DNA of 14,238 bases. It comes from GWC2-56-14 sp043731355 (GTDB lineage: Bacteria; Nitrospirota; UBA9217). The notes under the pieces are model-generated. The model had not been told where the DNA came from, made no database searches, and saw only the letters and a program-made list of their open reading frames with translations. Where the stretch lies: positions 1 to 14,238 of the forward strand of contig JAYTJE010000179.1 in assembly GCA_043731355.1 (NCBI GenBank), read 5' to 3'. The position numbers were made by a program, and so were the translations under genes. Shown piece after piece: positions 7,069 to 13,501 of this stretch; the first letter of the stretch is position 1, and each line of letters begins with the position of its first letter.

Positions 7069-7443
7069 ATGCACAAGGACAAAGCGACACAACGAAAGAA
7101 GACCGGAAGCACTCCGACCGTTCGCGGCCGCGTCTGGATCGACGGTCCGGAAGGCACTTTCATTGGCAATGGACGCGCGGTCCTGCTCGAACGCATTATT
7201 GAACATGGCTCGATCACCAAGGCCGCCAAGTCCATGGACATGGCCTATCGCCACGCATGGGACATGGTGGATTCAATGAACCGGCAGGCAAGCGAACCCT
7301 TTGTGGAAGTTGCCACCGGAGGCAAAGGCGGTGGCGGCGCGCGGGTGACCAAGGCCGGAGAACGGGCGATCAAGATGTTCTGGCGGTTTCATAAGGATCT
7401 TCAGGCCTTTCTGATGCGAGAGCAAAAGAAGCTCAAAATATAA
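7069..7443 (+). CDS. ModE-type one-domain transcriptional regulator
   Basis: A 124-residue DNA-binding protein matching the N-terminal winged helix of ModE. After a basic leader come GRVWIDGPEGTFIGNGRAVL at 20-39, the helix-turn-helix GSITKAAKSMDMAYRHAWD at 47-65, and the wing TGGKGGGGARVTKAGE at 83-98. The C-terminal Mop/TOBE domains that bind molybdate or tungstate in full ModE are absent; after residue 100 there is only a helix ending in lysines. It is the first gene of the tup operon, 18 bases before tupA, and a ModE-box-like palindrome covers its own promoter, so autoregulated control of oxyanion uptake is likely. How a protein without a Mop domain senses the anion is unclear. The ATG lies at the predicted transcription start, with no room for a ribosome-binding site. 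Confidence 0.85.
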   Translation: MHKDKATQRKKTGSTPTVRGRVWIDGPEGTFIGNGRAVLLERIIEHGSITKAAKSMDMAYRHAWDMVDSMNRQASEPFVEVATGGKGGGGARVTKAGERAIKMFWRFHKDLQAFLMREQKKLKI

Positions 7444-7461
7444 CAACCAAAGGAGTGTTCA

Positions 7462-8277
7462 ATGAGAAATTCGATCGTACTGACCTTGTTATTCATGCTT
7501 ATCAGCAGCACAACAGCTATTTCAGCAGAGACCCGCATCCGCATGGCGTCAACCACCAGTACGCAGAATTCCGGGCTCTTTGACTATCTGCTGCCGATCT
7601 TCGAGAAAAAGACCGGGATCAAGATCGATGTCGTCGCCGTGGGCACCGGTGCTGCCATCGAGATCGGGAAGCGCGGCGATGCCGACGTGGTGTTCGTCCA
7701 TGCGAAGGAGCAGGAACTGAAAGCCGTGGAAGAGGGCTTTTTCGTGAACCGGCATGACGTGATGTACAATGATTTTGTCGTCATCGGCCCCACGAACGAT
7801 CCGGCGAAGATCAAGGGTTTAAAGACGGCCACCGAAGCGTTCAAGCGGATCTCCGGATCGGGCGCATCCTTCGTTTCGCGCGGAGACAAATCCGGCACCA
7901 ATACCAAGGAGCTTTCGCTCTGGAAGAAAACGGGGATTGAACCAACTGGCCAGAAATGGTATCTTGAGGTCGGTCAGGGCATGGAAAAGACCCAGCGCAT
8001 CGCTGACGAGAAGCGGGCCTACACGCTGACCGACCGCGGCACCTGGCTCGCTACCAGCGGCAAGGACAAACTCGACATGGTCATCGTGCTCGAAGGCGAC
8101 CCGACGCTCTTCAACCAGTATGGCGTCATGGCAGTGAACCCGGAGAAGACCAAAACGGTCAAGTTCAAGGAAACCATGGAGTTCGTGAACTGGATCATTT
8201 CCAAAGAGGGTCAGGATGTTGTAGCCGCGTATAAAGACAAAAACGGGAATGCGCTTTTTATCCCGAACGCAAAGTGA
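7462..8277 (+). CDS. tupA: Tungstate (oxyanion) ABC transporter substrate-binding protein TupA
   Basis: A 271-residue periplasmic binding protein. A signal peptide is clear: MRNS, a hydrophobic core at about 5-19 and a likely signal peptidase I site after ISA (residue 22). The mature start carries RMASTTSTQNSGLFDYLLPI, the TupA-family motif whose serine/threonine run binds tungstate, followed by GTGAAIEIGKRGDADVVFVH and, later, SRGDKSGTNTKELSLWKK and TLTDRGTWLA. The family binds tungstate with very high affinity for enzymes such as tungsten formate dehydrogenase and aldehyde oxidoreductases; vanadate-binding relatives exist, so the anion is inferred. A strong Shine-Dalgarno AAAGGAG (7449-7455) sits 6 bases before the ATG. 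The permease start lies 108 bases downstream, separated by intergenic repeats. Confidence 0.92.
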   Translation: MRNSIVLTLLFMLISSTTAISAETRIRMASTTSTQNSGLFDYLLPIFEKKTGIKIDVVAVGTGAAIEIGKRGDADVVFVHAKEQELKAVEEGFFVNRHDVMYNDFVVIGPTNDPAKIKGLKTATEAFKRISGSGASFVSRGDKSGTNTKELSLWKKTGIEPTGQKWYLEVGQGMEKTQRIADEKRAYTLTDRGTWLATSGKDKLDMVIVLEGDPTLFNQYGVMAVNPEKTKTVKFKETMEFVNWIISKEGQDVVAAYKDKNGNALFIPNAK

Positions 8278-8281
8278 AGAA

Positions 8282-8310
8282 AATGCGGAGTTCGGATTTC
8301 GGAATGCGGA
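8282..8310 (+). repeat. Short intergenic repeats after tupA
   Basis: AATGCGGA occurs at 8282-8289 and 8303-8310, and TTCGGA at 8291-8296 and 8298-8303, all in 29 bases just after the tupA stop. The tract looks like a non-coding repetitive unit rather than regulatory sequence. Confidence 0.55.
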
Positions 8311-8344
8311 ATAAAGCCGTCAACATGAAGGAAGGGGCCGGGTC

Positions 8345-8371
8345 ATCCGTGCTTATCCGTGTATATCCGTG
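8345..8371 (+). repeat. Three copies of ATCCGTG at 10-base period
   Basis: ATCCGTG occurs at 8345-8351, 8355-8361 and 8365-8371, an exact 10-base period, directly before the tupB start at 8386. Similar ATCCGTG strings are, to my knowledge, common dispersed intergenic sequence in environmental bacterial genomes. The period equals about one helical turn. Confidence 0.8.
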
Positions 8372-8385
8372 TCCACAATGAGCTT

Positions 8386-9090
8386 ATGGACTCTATCCTG
8401 AGCGGCTTCACCCGGGCCTTCGAACTCATCTTCCACCTCAATGCCGAGCTCTTCGGCATTATTCTCCTGTCTCTTAAAGTATCAGGCTCTGCTCTCGTGA
8501 TCGCAACGCTCCTGGGCCTTCCCCTCGGCGCGATGCTTGGCCTGAAACGGTTCCCGGGAAGGGATCTTGCCATCAGCGCCGTAAATACGCTCATGGGCCT
8601 TCCGCCGGTCGTCGTCGGGCTCTTTGTCTATCTCTTCCTGTCACGCAAAGGGACGCTCGGCTTCCTGGGCCTGCTCTATTCACCGTCAGCCATGATCATC
8701 GCCCAGACGATCCTGGCGCTCCCGATCGTAACCGCACTCTGCCACTCGGCGATCGTGAATGTTGATCCTCTTATCAGGCTGGCCAGCCGTACCCTCGGCG
8801 CTACACCGCGGCAGGAGACTCTGGCGATCATCCACGAGGCGCGGTATGGCATCATCTCCGCGATTGTTGCGGCTTTTGGCCGGGTCATGGCCGAGGTCGG
8901 CGCCATTCTTATCGTAGGCGGAAATATCGCGGGCTATACCAGGGTCATGACCACCACGATCGCTCTCGAGACTGACAAAGGAAACTTCGAGCTCGCCCTC
9001 GCGCTCGGAATCATCCTGCTTGCATTGTCGTTCATAGTGAATGCTGTGCTGCACACAATCCAGAGAAAAGGGATGGTGTCCTCTCAGTGA
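8386..9090 (+). CDS. tupB: Tungstate ABC transporter permease TupB
   Basis: A 234-residue inner-membrane permease with hydrophobic segments at about 22-52, 61-86, 100-120, 156-178 and 203-223. The cytoplasmic EAA loop that contacts the ATPase is RLASRTLGATPRQETLAIIH at 131-150, and GRVMAEVGAILIVGGNI at 165-181 is typical of TupB/ModB-like permeases. The frame is open from 8359, giving nine more residues, but those codons fall in the ATCCGTG repeat; MDSILSGFTRAF at 8386 is a better permease N-terminus. Neither start has a good Shine-Dalgarno. The stop overlaps the tupC start by four bases (GTGA), showing coupled translation. It imports the oxyanion delivered by TupA using ATP hydrolysis by TupC. 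Confidence 0.9.
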   Translation: MDSILSGFTRAFELIFHLNAELFGIILLSLKVSGSALVIATLLGLPLGAMLGLKRFPGRDLAISAVNTLMGLPPVVVGLFVYLFLSRKGTLGFLGLLYSPSAMIIAQTILALPIVTALCHSAIVNVDPLIRLASRTLGATPRQETLAIIHEARYGIISAIVAAFGRVMAEVGAILIVGGNIAGYTRVMTTTIALETDKGNFELALALGIILLALSFIVNAVLHTIQRKGMVSSQ

Positions 9091-9731
9091 AGCTCTCTGT
9101 CTCCCATATCACCAAAGCCTACGACAACAAGACCATTCTCAATGACTGCTCCTTTGTCTTTGACAGGACCGGCGCCTATGTACTCATGGGCCCCAATGGC
9201 TGCGGCAAATCAACGTTCCTCAGGATCTGCGCGTTGCTCGAACAGCAGAACAGCGGGGAGGTCTCCTATTTTAACAACAGCACCCCGCTCGCCCAGGACA
9301 TAATTCTCAGACGCAGAATAACCCTGGTGCTTCCCCGCACCGGTGTGTTTAATACCACGGTTTTCAGGAATGTAGCTTACAGCCTTACGATACGGGGCCT
9401 CGACCGCCCGACGATAGAGCGGAAGGTGAACGCTGCGCTTGACTTCGTCGGACTTGGACCCAAAGCCGGTCAGCATGCCCGCACCCTTTCAAGCGGAGAG
9501 ACCCAGCGGCTCGGCATAGCCCGCGCGCTGGTGCTGGAACCCGAGGTCCTTTTCCTTGACGAGCCCACCGCTTCCATCGACGAAGAAAACACGGAGATCA
9601 TCGAGTCGATCATCGGCGCCATGAAAAAAGAAGGCCGCTCAACGATCATCATGACCACCCACGACCGGGACCAGGCGAACAGAGTCGGAGACGTTCAGCT
9701 GGTCATGAAGAGCGGGAGGATTGAACAATAA
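9087..9731 (+). CDS. tupC: Tungstate ABC transporter ATP-binding protein TupC
   Basis: A 214-residue ABC ATPase that powers TupB. Walker A GPNGCGKST is at 35-43, signature LSSGETQRLGIARAL at 134-148 (LSSGE instead of LSGGQ), Walker B VLFLDEP at 154-160 with catalytic E159, D-loop SID at 163-165 and H-loop H192. The Q-loop position, expected as a glutamine after the strand ITLVL, reads P83 (LPRTGVFNTTVFRNVAY), an unusual change at a residue that senses nucleotide and contacts the permease. The start is GTG at 9087, overlapping the tupB stop. There is no C-terminal regulatory domain, matching the short TupC type. No terminator is obvious before the next gene 72 bases on. Confidence 0.92.
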   Translation: MKLSVSHITKAYDNKTILNDCSFVFDRTGAYVLMGPNGCGKSTFLRICALLEQQNSGEVSYFNNSTPLAQDIILRRRITLVLPRTGVFNTTVFRNVAYSLTIRGLDRPTIERKVNAALDFVGLGPKAGQHARTLSSGETQRLGIARALVLEPEVLFLDEPTASIDEENTEIIESIIGAMKKEGRSTIIMTTHDRDQANRVGDVQLVMKSGRIEQ

Positions 9732-9765
9732 AAACTATGCAGGCCTTTGGAGTCCATCTTGTTGG

Positions 9766-9794
9766 TTGCGGTTTTCCCGGAGATTGTGTAAGAT
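9766..9794 (+). promoter_or_regulatory. Weak candidate promoter for the permease pair
   Basis: TTGCGG at 9766-9771 and TAAGAT at 9789-9794 (four of six to TATAAT) are 17 bases apart in the 72-base gap after tupC. Predicted initiation at about 9801 is within a few bases of ATG 9804, again leaving no leader for a Shine-Dalgarno. Both boxes are poor, so read-through from the tup operon is an alternative. Confidence 0.3.
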
Positions 9795-9803
9795 TGCACA
9801 TCC

Positions 9804-10739
9804 ATGGGTTACTACCTCCTCAAAAGGATCCTCCTCTTCATCCCGACGCTTCTCGGCATCACACTCATTACGTTCGTCCTGATGCAGGCGCTGCCGGGCG
9901 ATCCGGCGACCGGCATGGCAGGAGAGCGCGCCAATGCGGAAACCATTGCGCGGATCAGGTCGGAGCTCGGCCAGGACCGGTCCTTGCCGCTGCAGTACTT
10001 TGGCTATGTGAAACTTCTCGCTACCGGCGAACTGGGCCGTTCCTACTACACCAACAGAAAGATCTCCGACGACCTGCTCCAGAAATTTCCCAACACGCTC
10101 CGGCTTGCTCTGGCAGCCATGCTCTTTGCCTCGTTCTTCGGCATCGGCCTGGGAACGCTTGCCGCGGTCAAGCGCGGCACTAACTGGGACCGGCTCATCG
10201 CATTCGTTACCGTGGGCGGAATTTCGCTTCCGGTCTTCTGGCTCGGCCTGGCGCTCATGCTTGTCTTCTCGCTGTACTTTCGCGTGCTGCCTCCGTCCGG
10301 CACGGGCAACGGACAGCTTGAATACCTGATCCTTCCCGCGGTTACCCTCGGCGCCTTTTCCTTGTCCTACATCGCGCGGGTGACCCGCTCATCCATGCTT
10401 GAATCGCTCTCGCAGCCATACATTGCTGCGGCGCGCGCCAAGGGGCTTTCCGAGACCACCGTGGTTTTGAAACACGCGCTCAAGAACTCACTCATCCCGA
10501 TCGTGACGCTCATCGGCCTTGACCTCGGCTCCTACCTGAACGGCGCCGTGCTCACCGAGACCATCTTCGGCTGGGACGGCCTCGGCCGCTATGCCCTCGA
10601 CGGCATCCTGAAACGCGACTATCCCGTGATCATGGGCGTCGTGCTGTTCGGCGCCTTTGCTTTTGTGACCATGAATCTGCTGGTCGATCTTTCGTATCAT
10701 CTGCTCGATCCGCGGGTGAGGATAAAGAGCGGGGATTAA
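9804..10739 (+). CDS. dppB: Peptide/nickel-type ABC transporter permease (DppB/OppB family)
   Basis: A 311-residue inner-membrane permease. It has the family's N-terminal helix and hallmark PGDP at 31-34 (VLMQALPGDPATG), the conserved LGRSYYTNRKISDDLLQKFP at 77-96, the EAA loop AAARAKGLSETTVVLKHALK at 208-227, and the terminal LDPRVR at 301-306. Hydrophobic segments are at about 9-28, 98-120, 132-157, 173-191, 231-251 and 275-297. The family forms a heterodimer with a DppC partner, encoded next, to import di- or oligopeptides, nickel or similar solutes; the substrate cannot be told because no binding protein is adjacent. The start at 9804 has no Shine-Dalgarno. No ATPase of the DppD/DppF type is in the window. 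Confidence 0.9.
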   Translation: MGYYLLKRILLFIPTLLGITLITFVLMQALPGDPATGMAGERANAETIARIRSELGQDRSLPLQYFGYVKLLATGELGRSYYTNRKISDDLLQKFPNTLRLALAAMLFASFFGIGLGTLAAVKRGTNWDRLIAFVTVGGISLPVFWLGLALMLVFSLYFRVLPPSGTGNGQLEYLILPAVTLGAFSLSYIARVTRSSMLESLSQPYIAAARAKGLSETTVVLKHALKNSLIPIVTLIGLDLGSYLNGAVLTETIFGWDGLGRYALDGILKRDYPVIMGVVLFGAFAFVTMNLLVDLSYHLLDPRVRIKSGD

Positions 10740-10757
10740 ACTGACTAAATCACTCTG

Positions 10758-10831
10758 GACACCGATAAGGGCTGATTAAGATCTATGATACATCATGCCT
10801 CTTCATAGCTGTATCAGCTTTTATCAGTGTC
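10758..10831. repeat. Long imperfect inverted repeat between dppB and dppC
   Basis: Bases 10758-10776 pair with 10813-10831 with one mismatch and two G-T pairs (GATAA, GCTGAT and GACAC elements), then after two or three mismatches 10783-10788 pair with 10803-10808. The 14-base loop is 10789-10802. The hairpin begins 19 bases after the dppB stop and has a run of A then T (10832-10846) after it. It could be a REP-like dispersed element or an attenuating structure inside the permease operon. Confidence 0.75.
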
Positions 10832-10883
10832 AAAAAAGTTTTTTCCCTTGTTTAAAAAATCTGATTTTGAGTATCTCATACCT

Positions 10884-11720
10884 ATGGGCGTTACTACCTT
10901 ATTCAACGAACTCAAATCAAACATCCCTGCGCTCGTCGCTGTAGTGGTGCTCACGCTGCTCGTGCTCACCGCGCTTGTCGGCCCGTGGCTTGTTTCCGCG
11001 GACCCCCTCTTCATGGACCTCGAACACTTGAAAGAGCCGCCGAGCGCTGCCCACTGGCTCGGCACGGACAGCACCGGCCGGGACATCCTGTCGCGCATCG
11101 TCTCCGGCGCGCGCATCTCGCTCAGCGTCGGCGTCATCGCCTCTGTTCTGTCGCTCAGCATCGGCATCTGCTTCGGCCTGGTCGCCGGATACTTCGGCGG
11201 CACAGTGGATGCGTTCCTGTCCCAGGTCTTCGACATCTTTCTTGCGTTCCCGAGCCTGATCCTTGCCATCGGCATCAGCGCGGTCATGCCGCCGGGGCTG
11301 ACATCCGCCATGCTTGCCATTACGCTCGTGGGCTGGTCGGGGTTTGCCCGGCTCGTGCGCGGCATTACGCTTTCCCTCAGGGAACAGACGTACGTGGAGG
11401 CCTCGCGGGCCATCGGCGCTTCATCGGGACGAATTCTCTTTCATCACATTTTGCCGAATGCGCTTCCTCTCATCATCGTTGCCGGCAGCTTGCGCGTGGG
11501 TGGATTCATCCTGCTCGAAGCCGCGCTCTCGTTTCTGGGGCTCGGCGTACAACCACCTGCGCCCACCTGGGGCTCGATGATCAGCTTGAACCGCGCCTAT
11601 ATCAACTCGGCCCCCTGGATGGTGATCTTCCCGGGCCTCGCCATCAGCATCACGGTGATCAGCTTCAACCTGCTGGGCGACTTTCTGCGGGACAAGCTCG
11701 ATCCGAGGATGCAGGTGTAG
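10884..11720 (+). CDS. dppC: Peptide/nickel-type ABC transporter permease (DppC family)
   Basis: A 278-residue permease partner of the preceding gene. Hallmarks: first helix near residues 14-37, then HWLGTDSTGRDILSRIVSGA at 57-76, the EAA loop EASRAIGASSGRILFHHILP at 172-191, LEAALSFLGLGVQPPAPTWG at 211-230, and LDPRMQV at the end. The frame stays open to GTG 10827, which would add 19 residues, but that codon lies inside the arm of a long inverted repeat and those residues (KKFFPLFKKSDFEY) do not resemble a family N-terminus, so ATG 10884 is chosen; its Shine-Dalgarno is weak either way. No DppD, DppF or binding protein follows; the next gene is a restriction enzyme with its own promoter, so the transport operon appears to end or be interrupted here. 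Confidence 0.88.
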   Translation: MGVTTLFNELKSNIPALVAVVVLTLLVLTALVGPWLVSADPLFMDLEHLKEPPSAAHWLGTDSTGRDILSRIVSGARISLSVGVIASVLSLSIGICFGLVAGYFGGTVDAFLSQVFDIFLAFPSLILAIGISAVMPPGLTSAMLAITLVGWSGFARLVRGITLSLREQTYVEASRAIGASSGRILFHHILPNALPLIIVAGSLRVGGFILLEAALSFLGLGVQPPAPTWGSMISLNRAYINSAPWMVIFPGLAISITVISFNLLGDFLRDKLDPRMQV

Positions 11721-11856
11721 CGAGGAGGAAGTCACGTGCAACCTCGGATAGCGTGTGAAGTACTTCCTGTACTCTTGGAAGGCCCCATCCTTCGCAATGC
11801 ATAAAGTTACAAACCGTACCTTCGGCAATTACCCTTAAATTACCCCATCGGAATCT
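11721..11856. other. Intergenic segment with a possible gene remnant on the minus strand
   Basis: Between the dppC stop and the mrr promoter. The minus strand is open from ATG 11910 down to 11665, encoding a peptide with a natural-looking composition (HEYMLNPRRCQRFRWGNLRV, later CNFMHCEGWGLPRVQEVLHT). The frame runs into the intact dppC end, has no recognisable Shine-Dalgarno, and its 5' part overlaps the mrr promoter, so a truncated remnant or a chance frame are both possible. I do not recognise a family. Confidence 0.2.
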
Positions 11857-11885
11857 TTGACAACGTCGCGGATTAAGCATATATT
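11857..11885 (+). promoter_or_regulatory. Near-consensus sigma70 promoter of mrr
   Basis: Perfect -35 TTGACA at 11857-11862, a 17-base spacer, and TATATT at 11880-11885 (five of six). Predicted initiation near 11892 leaves a leader of about 68 bases. A second -10-like TATAGT occurs at 11910-11915 without a good -35. AAGCATATA is directly repeated at 11875-11883 and 11905-11913, exactly 30 bases apart, overlapping both -10 boxes, and could bind a regulator. Confidence 0.75.
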
Positions 11886-11959
11886 CGTGCCTACGTGTAA
11901 GGGAAAGCATATAGTATTGAAATGCTGGTATCTAATATGCGATCTCTAAAGGAGATTAC

Positions 11960-12865
11960 ATGGCAATCCCCGATTTTCAATCCATAATGCTACCGCTGAT
12001 GCAGTTCTGCCACGATGGGAGGGAGCACACCACCAGTGAAACGGCTGATGCATTGGCTACCACGTTCAAATTGACGAACGACGAGAGGAAAGCTCTTCTT
12101 CCGAGCGGAGTTCAGGAAATCTTCGTCAACAGATTGGCCTGGGCAAAATCACATTTGAAAATGGCGGGATTATTGGAGAGTCCAAAGCGAGGAGTGTTCA
12201 AAATAACTGAGCGAGGCATAGACGTTCTCGGAAAGAAACCGGCTGCCCTCAATTTGAAATATCTGTTCCAATTCCCGGAATATGTGCAATTCAGAAACAC
12301 GAAACGAACAAAAACAGAAACGGATGATTCTGATAATGATCCTCCTGCCACGCCGGAAGAAACACTGGAAAATGCATACGAAAAGATTCGGAGGGACCTC
12401 GCCACCGAATTACTGCAACGCTTAAAATCGTCATCTCCCGCGTTCTTTGAACGCCTTGTGGTGGAAGTCATCGTAAAAATGGGATACGGTGGAACACGAC
12501 AGGACGCAGGCAAAGCAATCGGAAAAAGCGGCGACGGCGGTATTGACGGAATTATAAAAGAAGACAAACTCGGTTTAGACACGATCTACATTCAGGCGAA
12601 ACGGTGGGAGAACACTGTCGGACGGCCGGAAATTCAGAAGTTTGTCGGCGCGTTGACTGGGCAACGTGCGAAAAAAGGGCTATTCATCGCCACCTCCGAT
12701 TTTTCAAGCGAGGCGCTCGATTACGTCTCTCGCGTTGACACCAAAATTGTGCTGATTGGCGGAGAAACTCTCGCCGAATTGATGATCGATCACAATGTTG
12801 GGGTGTCCACAATCGCCACGTATGATTTGAAGAAGATCGATTCCGACTACTTCACGGAGGAGTAG
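11960..12865 (+). CDS. mrr: Mrr-type modification-dependent (type IV) restriction endonuclease
   Basis: A 301-residue protein, the usual Mrr length. Residues 1-95 form the Mrr N-terminal winged-helix DNA-binding domain (MAIPDFQSIMLPLMQF, later VNRLAWAKSHLKMAGLLESP and GVFKITERGIDVL). An acidic linker at about 116-135 leads to the catalytic PD-(D/E)XK-like domain: FFERLVVEVIVKMGYGG at 162-178, GDGGIDG at 191-197 with D196, and YIQAKRW at 210-216 with Q212 and K214, the Q-X-K variant typical of Mrr. Mrr enzymes cut DNA carrying foreign adenine or cytosine methylation. A strong Shine-Dalgarno AAAGGAG (11948-11954) is 5 bases before the ATG. GC content is visibly lower than in the permease genes upstream, suggesting acquisition. 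All key residues are present. Confidence 0.93.
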   Translation: MAIPDFQSIMLPLMQFCHDGREHTTSETADALATTFKLTNDERKALLPSGVQEIFVNRLAWAKSHLKMAGLLESPKRGVFKITERGIDVLGKKPAALNLKYLFQFPEYVQFRNTKRTKTETDDSDNDPPATPEETLENAYEKIRRDLATELLQRLKSSSPAFFERLVVEVIVKMGYGGTRQDAGKAIGKSGDGGIDGIIKEDKLGLDTIYIQAKRWENTVGRPEIQKFVGALTGQRAKKGLFIATSDFSSEALDYVSRVDTKIVLIGGETLAELMIDHNVGVSTIATYDLKKIDSDYFTEE

Positions 12866-12897
12866 CGCTGAATATTTCATAGAAGATTTCCTGGCTG

Positions 12898-12926
12898 TTG
12901 ACATATCCGCCTCTAATACGTATACT
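12898..12926 (+). promoter_or_regulatory. Near-consensus promoter of the toxin-antitoxin pair
   Basis: Perfect -35 TTGACA at 12898-12903, 17-base spacer, -10 TATACT at 12921-12926 (five of six). Initiation is expected near 12933. A strong core promoter under operator control is usual for toxin-antitoxin operons. Confidence 0.85.
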
Positions 12927-12935
12927 ACACGTATA
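12916..12935 (+). promoter_or_regulatory. Candidate antitoxin operator
   Basis: ATACGTAT at 12916-12923 is a perfect 8-base palindrome, and ACGTATA is directly repeated at 12918-12924 and 12929-12935, 11 bases apart or about one helical turn. The sites cover the -10 and the predicted transcription start, where a ribbon-helix-helix antitoxin would block its own promoter. Confidence 0.55.
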
Positions 12936-12950
12936 AAAAGGAGGGACAGA

Positions 12951-13181
12951 ATGCAGAAAAAACTGACCATAACAGTCGATGAGGCCGTATATAAAGGCCT
13001 TCATAAAACCATCGGCCCCCGCAAAATTAGCAAATTCGTCGAGGAACTCGTGCGCCCGCATGTAGTTCGCCCCAACCTGGAATTAGCCTACTCCCAGATG
13101 TCTAAAGACAAAAAGCGGGAAGTAGATGCTCTGGAATGGGCCGAGGCCACTTTCAAGGACATAAAACATGAAAAGAGGTGA
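12951..13181 (+). CDS. Ribbon-helix-helix antitoxin of a MazF-type system
   Basis: A 76-residue protein with a ribbon-helix-helix N-terminus: strand KLTITVDEAVY at 4-14, then two helices through RKISKFVEELVRPHV at 24-38. The charged C-terminal half (about 44-76, LEWAEATFKDIKHEKR at the end) is the likely toxin-wrapping tail. It should neutralise the downstream MazF and repress their promoter. A full Shine-Dalgarno AAGGAGG at 12938-12944 lies 6 bases before the ATG, giving strong antitoxin synthesis, and the end overlaps the toxin start by 14 bases. The MazE assignment is functional; the fold is MetJ/Arc-like rather than the AbrB-like fold of E. coli MazE. Confidence 0.85.
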   Translation: MQKKLTITVDEAVYKGLHKTIGPRKISKFVEELVRPHVVRPNLELAYSQMSKDKKREVDALEWAEATFKDIKHEKR

Positions 13182-13491
13182 GGTTTGGTGGGTAAATTTT
13201 GATCCTTCCGTCGGCGGAGAAATTAAAAAGAAACGTCCTGCCGTCATCGTCAGCAATGACGCCTCAAACAAATTCCTCAACCGAGTTCAAGTTGTCCCTC
13301 TTACCAGTAAAACAGATCGTCTTTATCCAAGTGAAGCGCTCGTTCTTCTTAACGGCAAAGAAAGCAAAGCCATGTCCGACCAATTGGCTACCGTTAGTAA
13401 GTTGCGCCTGTTTAAGCGTGCTGGCGTCCTCGCAGAAGAAGACATGCTTAAAATCAGCGAGATCATCAAAATCCAACTCGATATTTATTGA
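13168..13491 (+). CDS. mazF: MazF/PemK-family endoribonuclease toxin
   Basis: A 107-residue toxin of normal length for the family. Conserved blocks are present in order: RGEVWWVNFDPSVGGEIKKK at 3-22, RPAVIVSND at 23-31 with the catalytic-type arginine R23, VQVVPLTSK at 40-48 with the matching threonine T46, and DQLATVSKLRLF at 71-82. MazF enzymes cut mRNA at short single-stranded sequences and stop growth when antitoxin is lost. The start overlaps the antitoxin gene by 14 bases, with AAGGA at 13155-13159 as ribosome-binding site. The residues look intact, so the toxin is probably active. A long imperfect hairpin lies directly after the stop. Base composition is AT-rich compared with core genes (43% GC counted at 13261-13320). 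Confidence 0.93.
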   Translation: MKRGEVWWVNFDPSVGGEIKKKRPAVIVSNDASNKFLNRVQVVPLTSKTDRLYPSEALVLLNGKESKAMSDQLATVSKLRLFKRAGVLAEEDMLKISEIIKIQLDIY

Positions 13492-13501
13492 CTGCGATTC
13501 C

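Noticed and set aside
10985..11758. 257-codon plus-strand frame in another phase
   Set aside because: Lies inside dppC in a different frame and has Arg/His/Pro-rich composition typical of a shadow frame.
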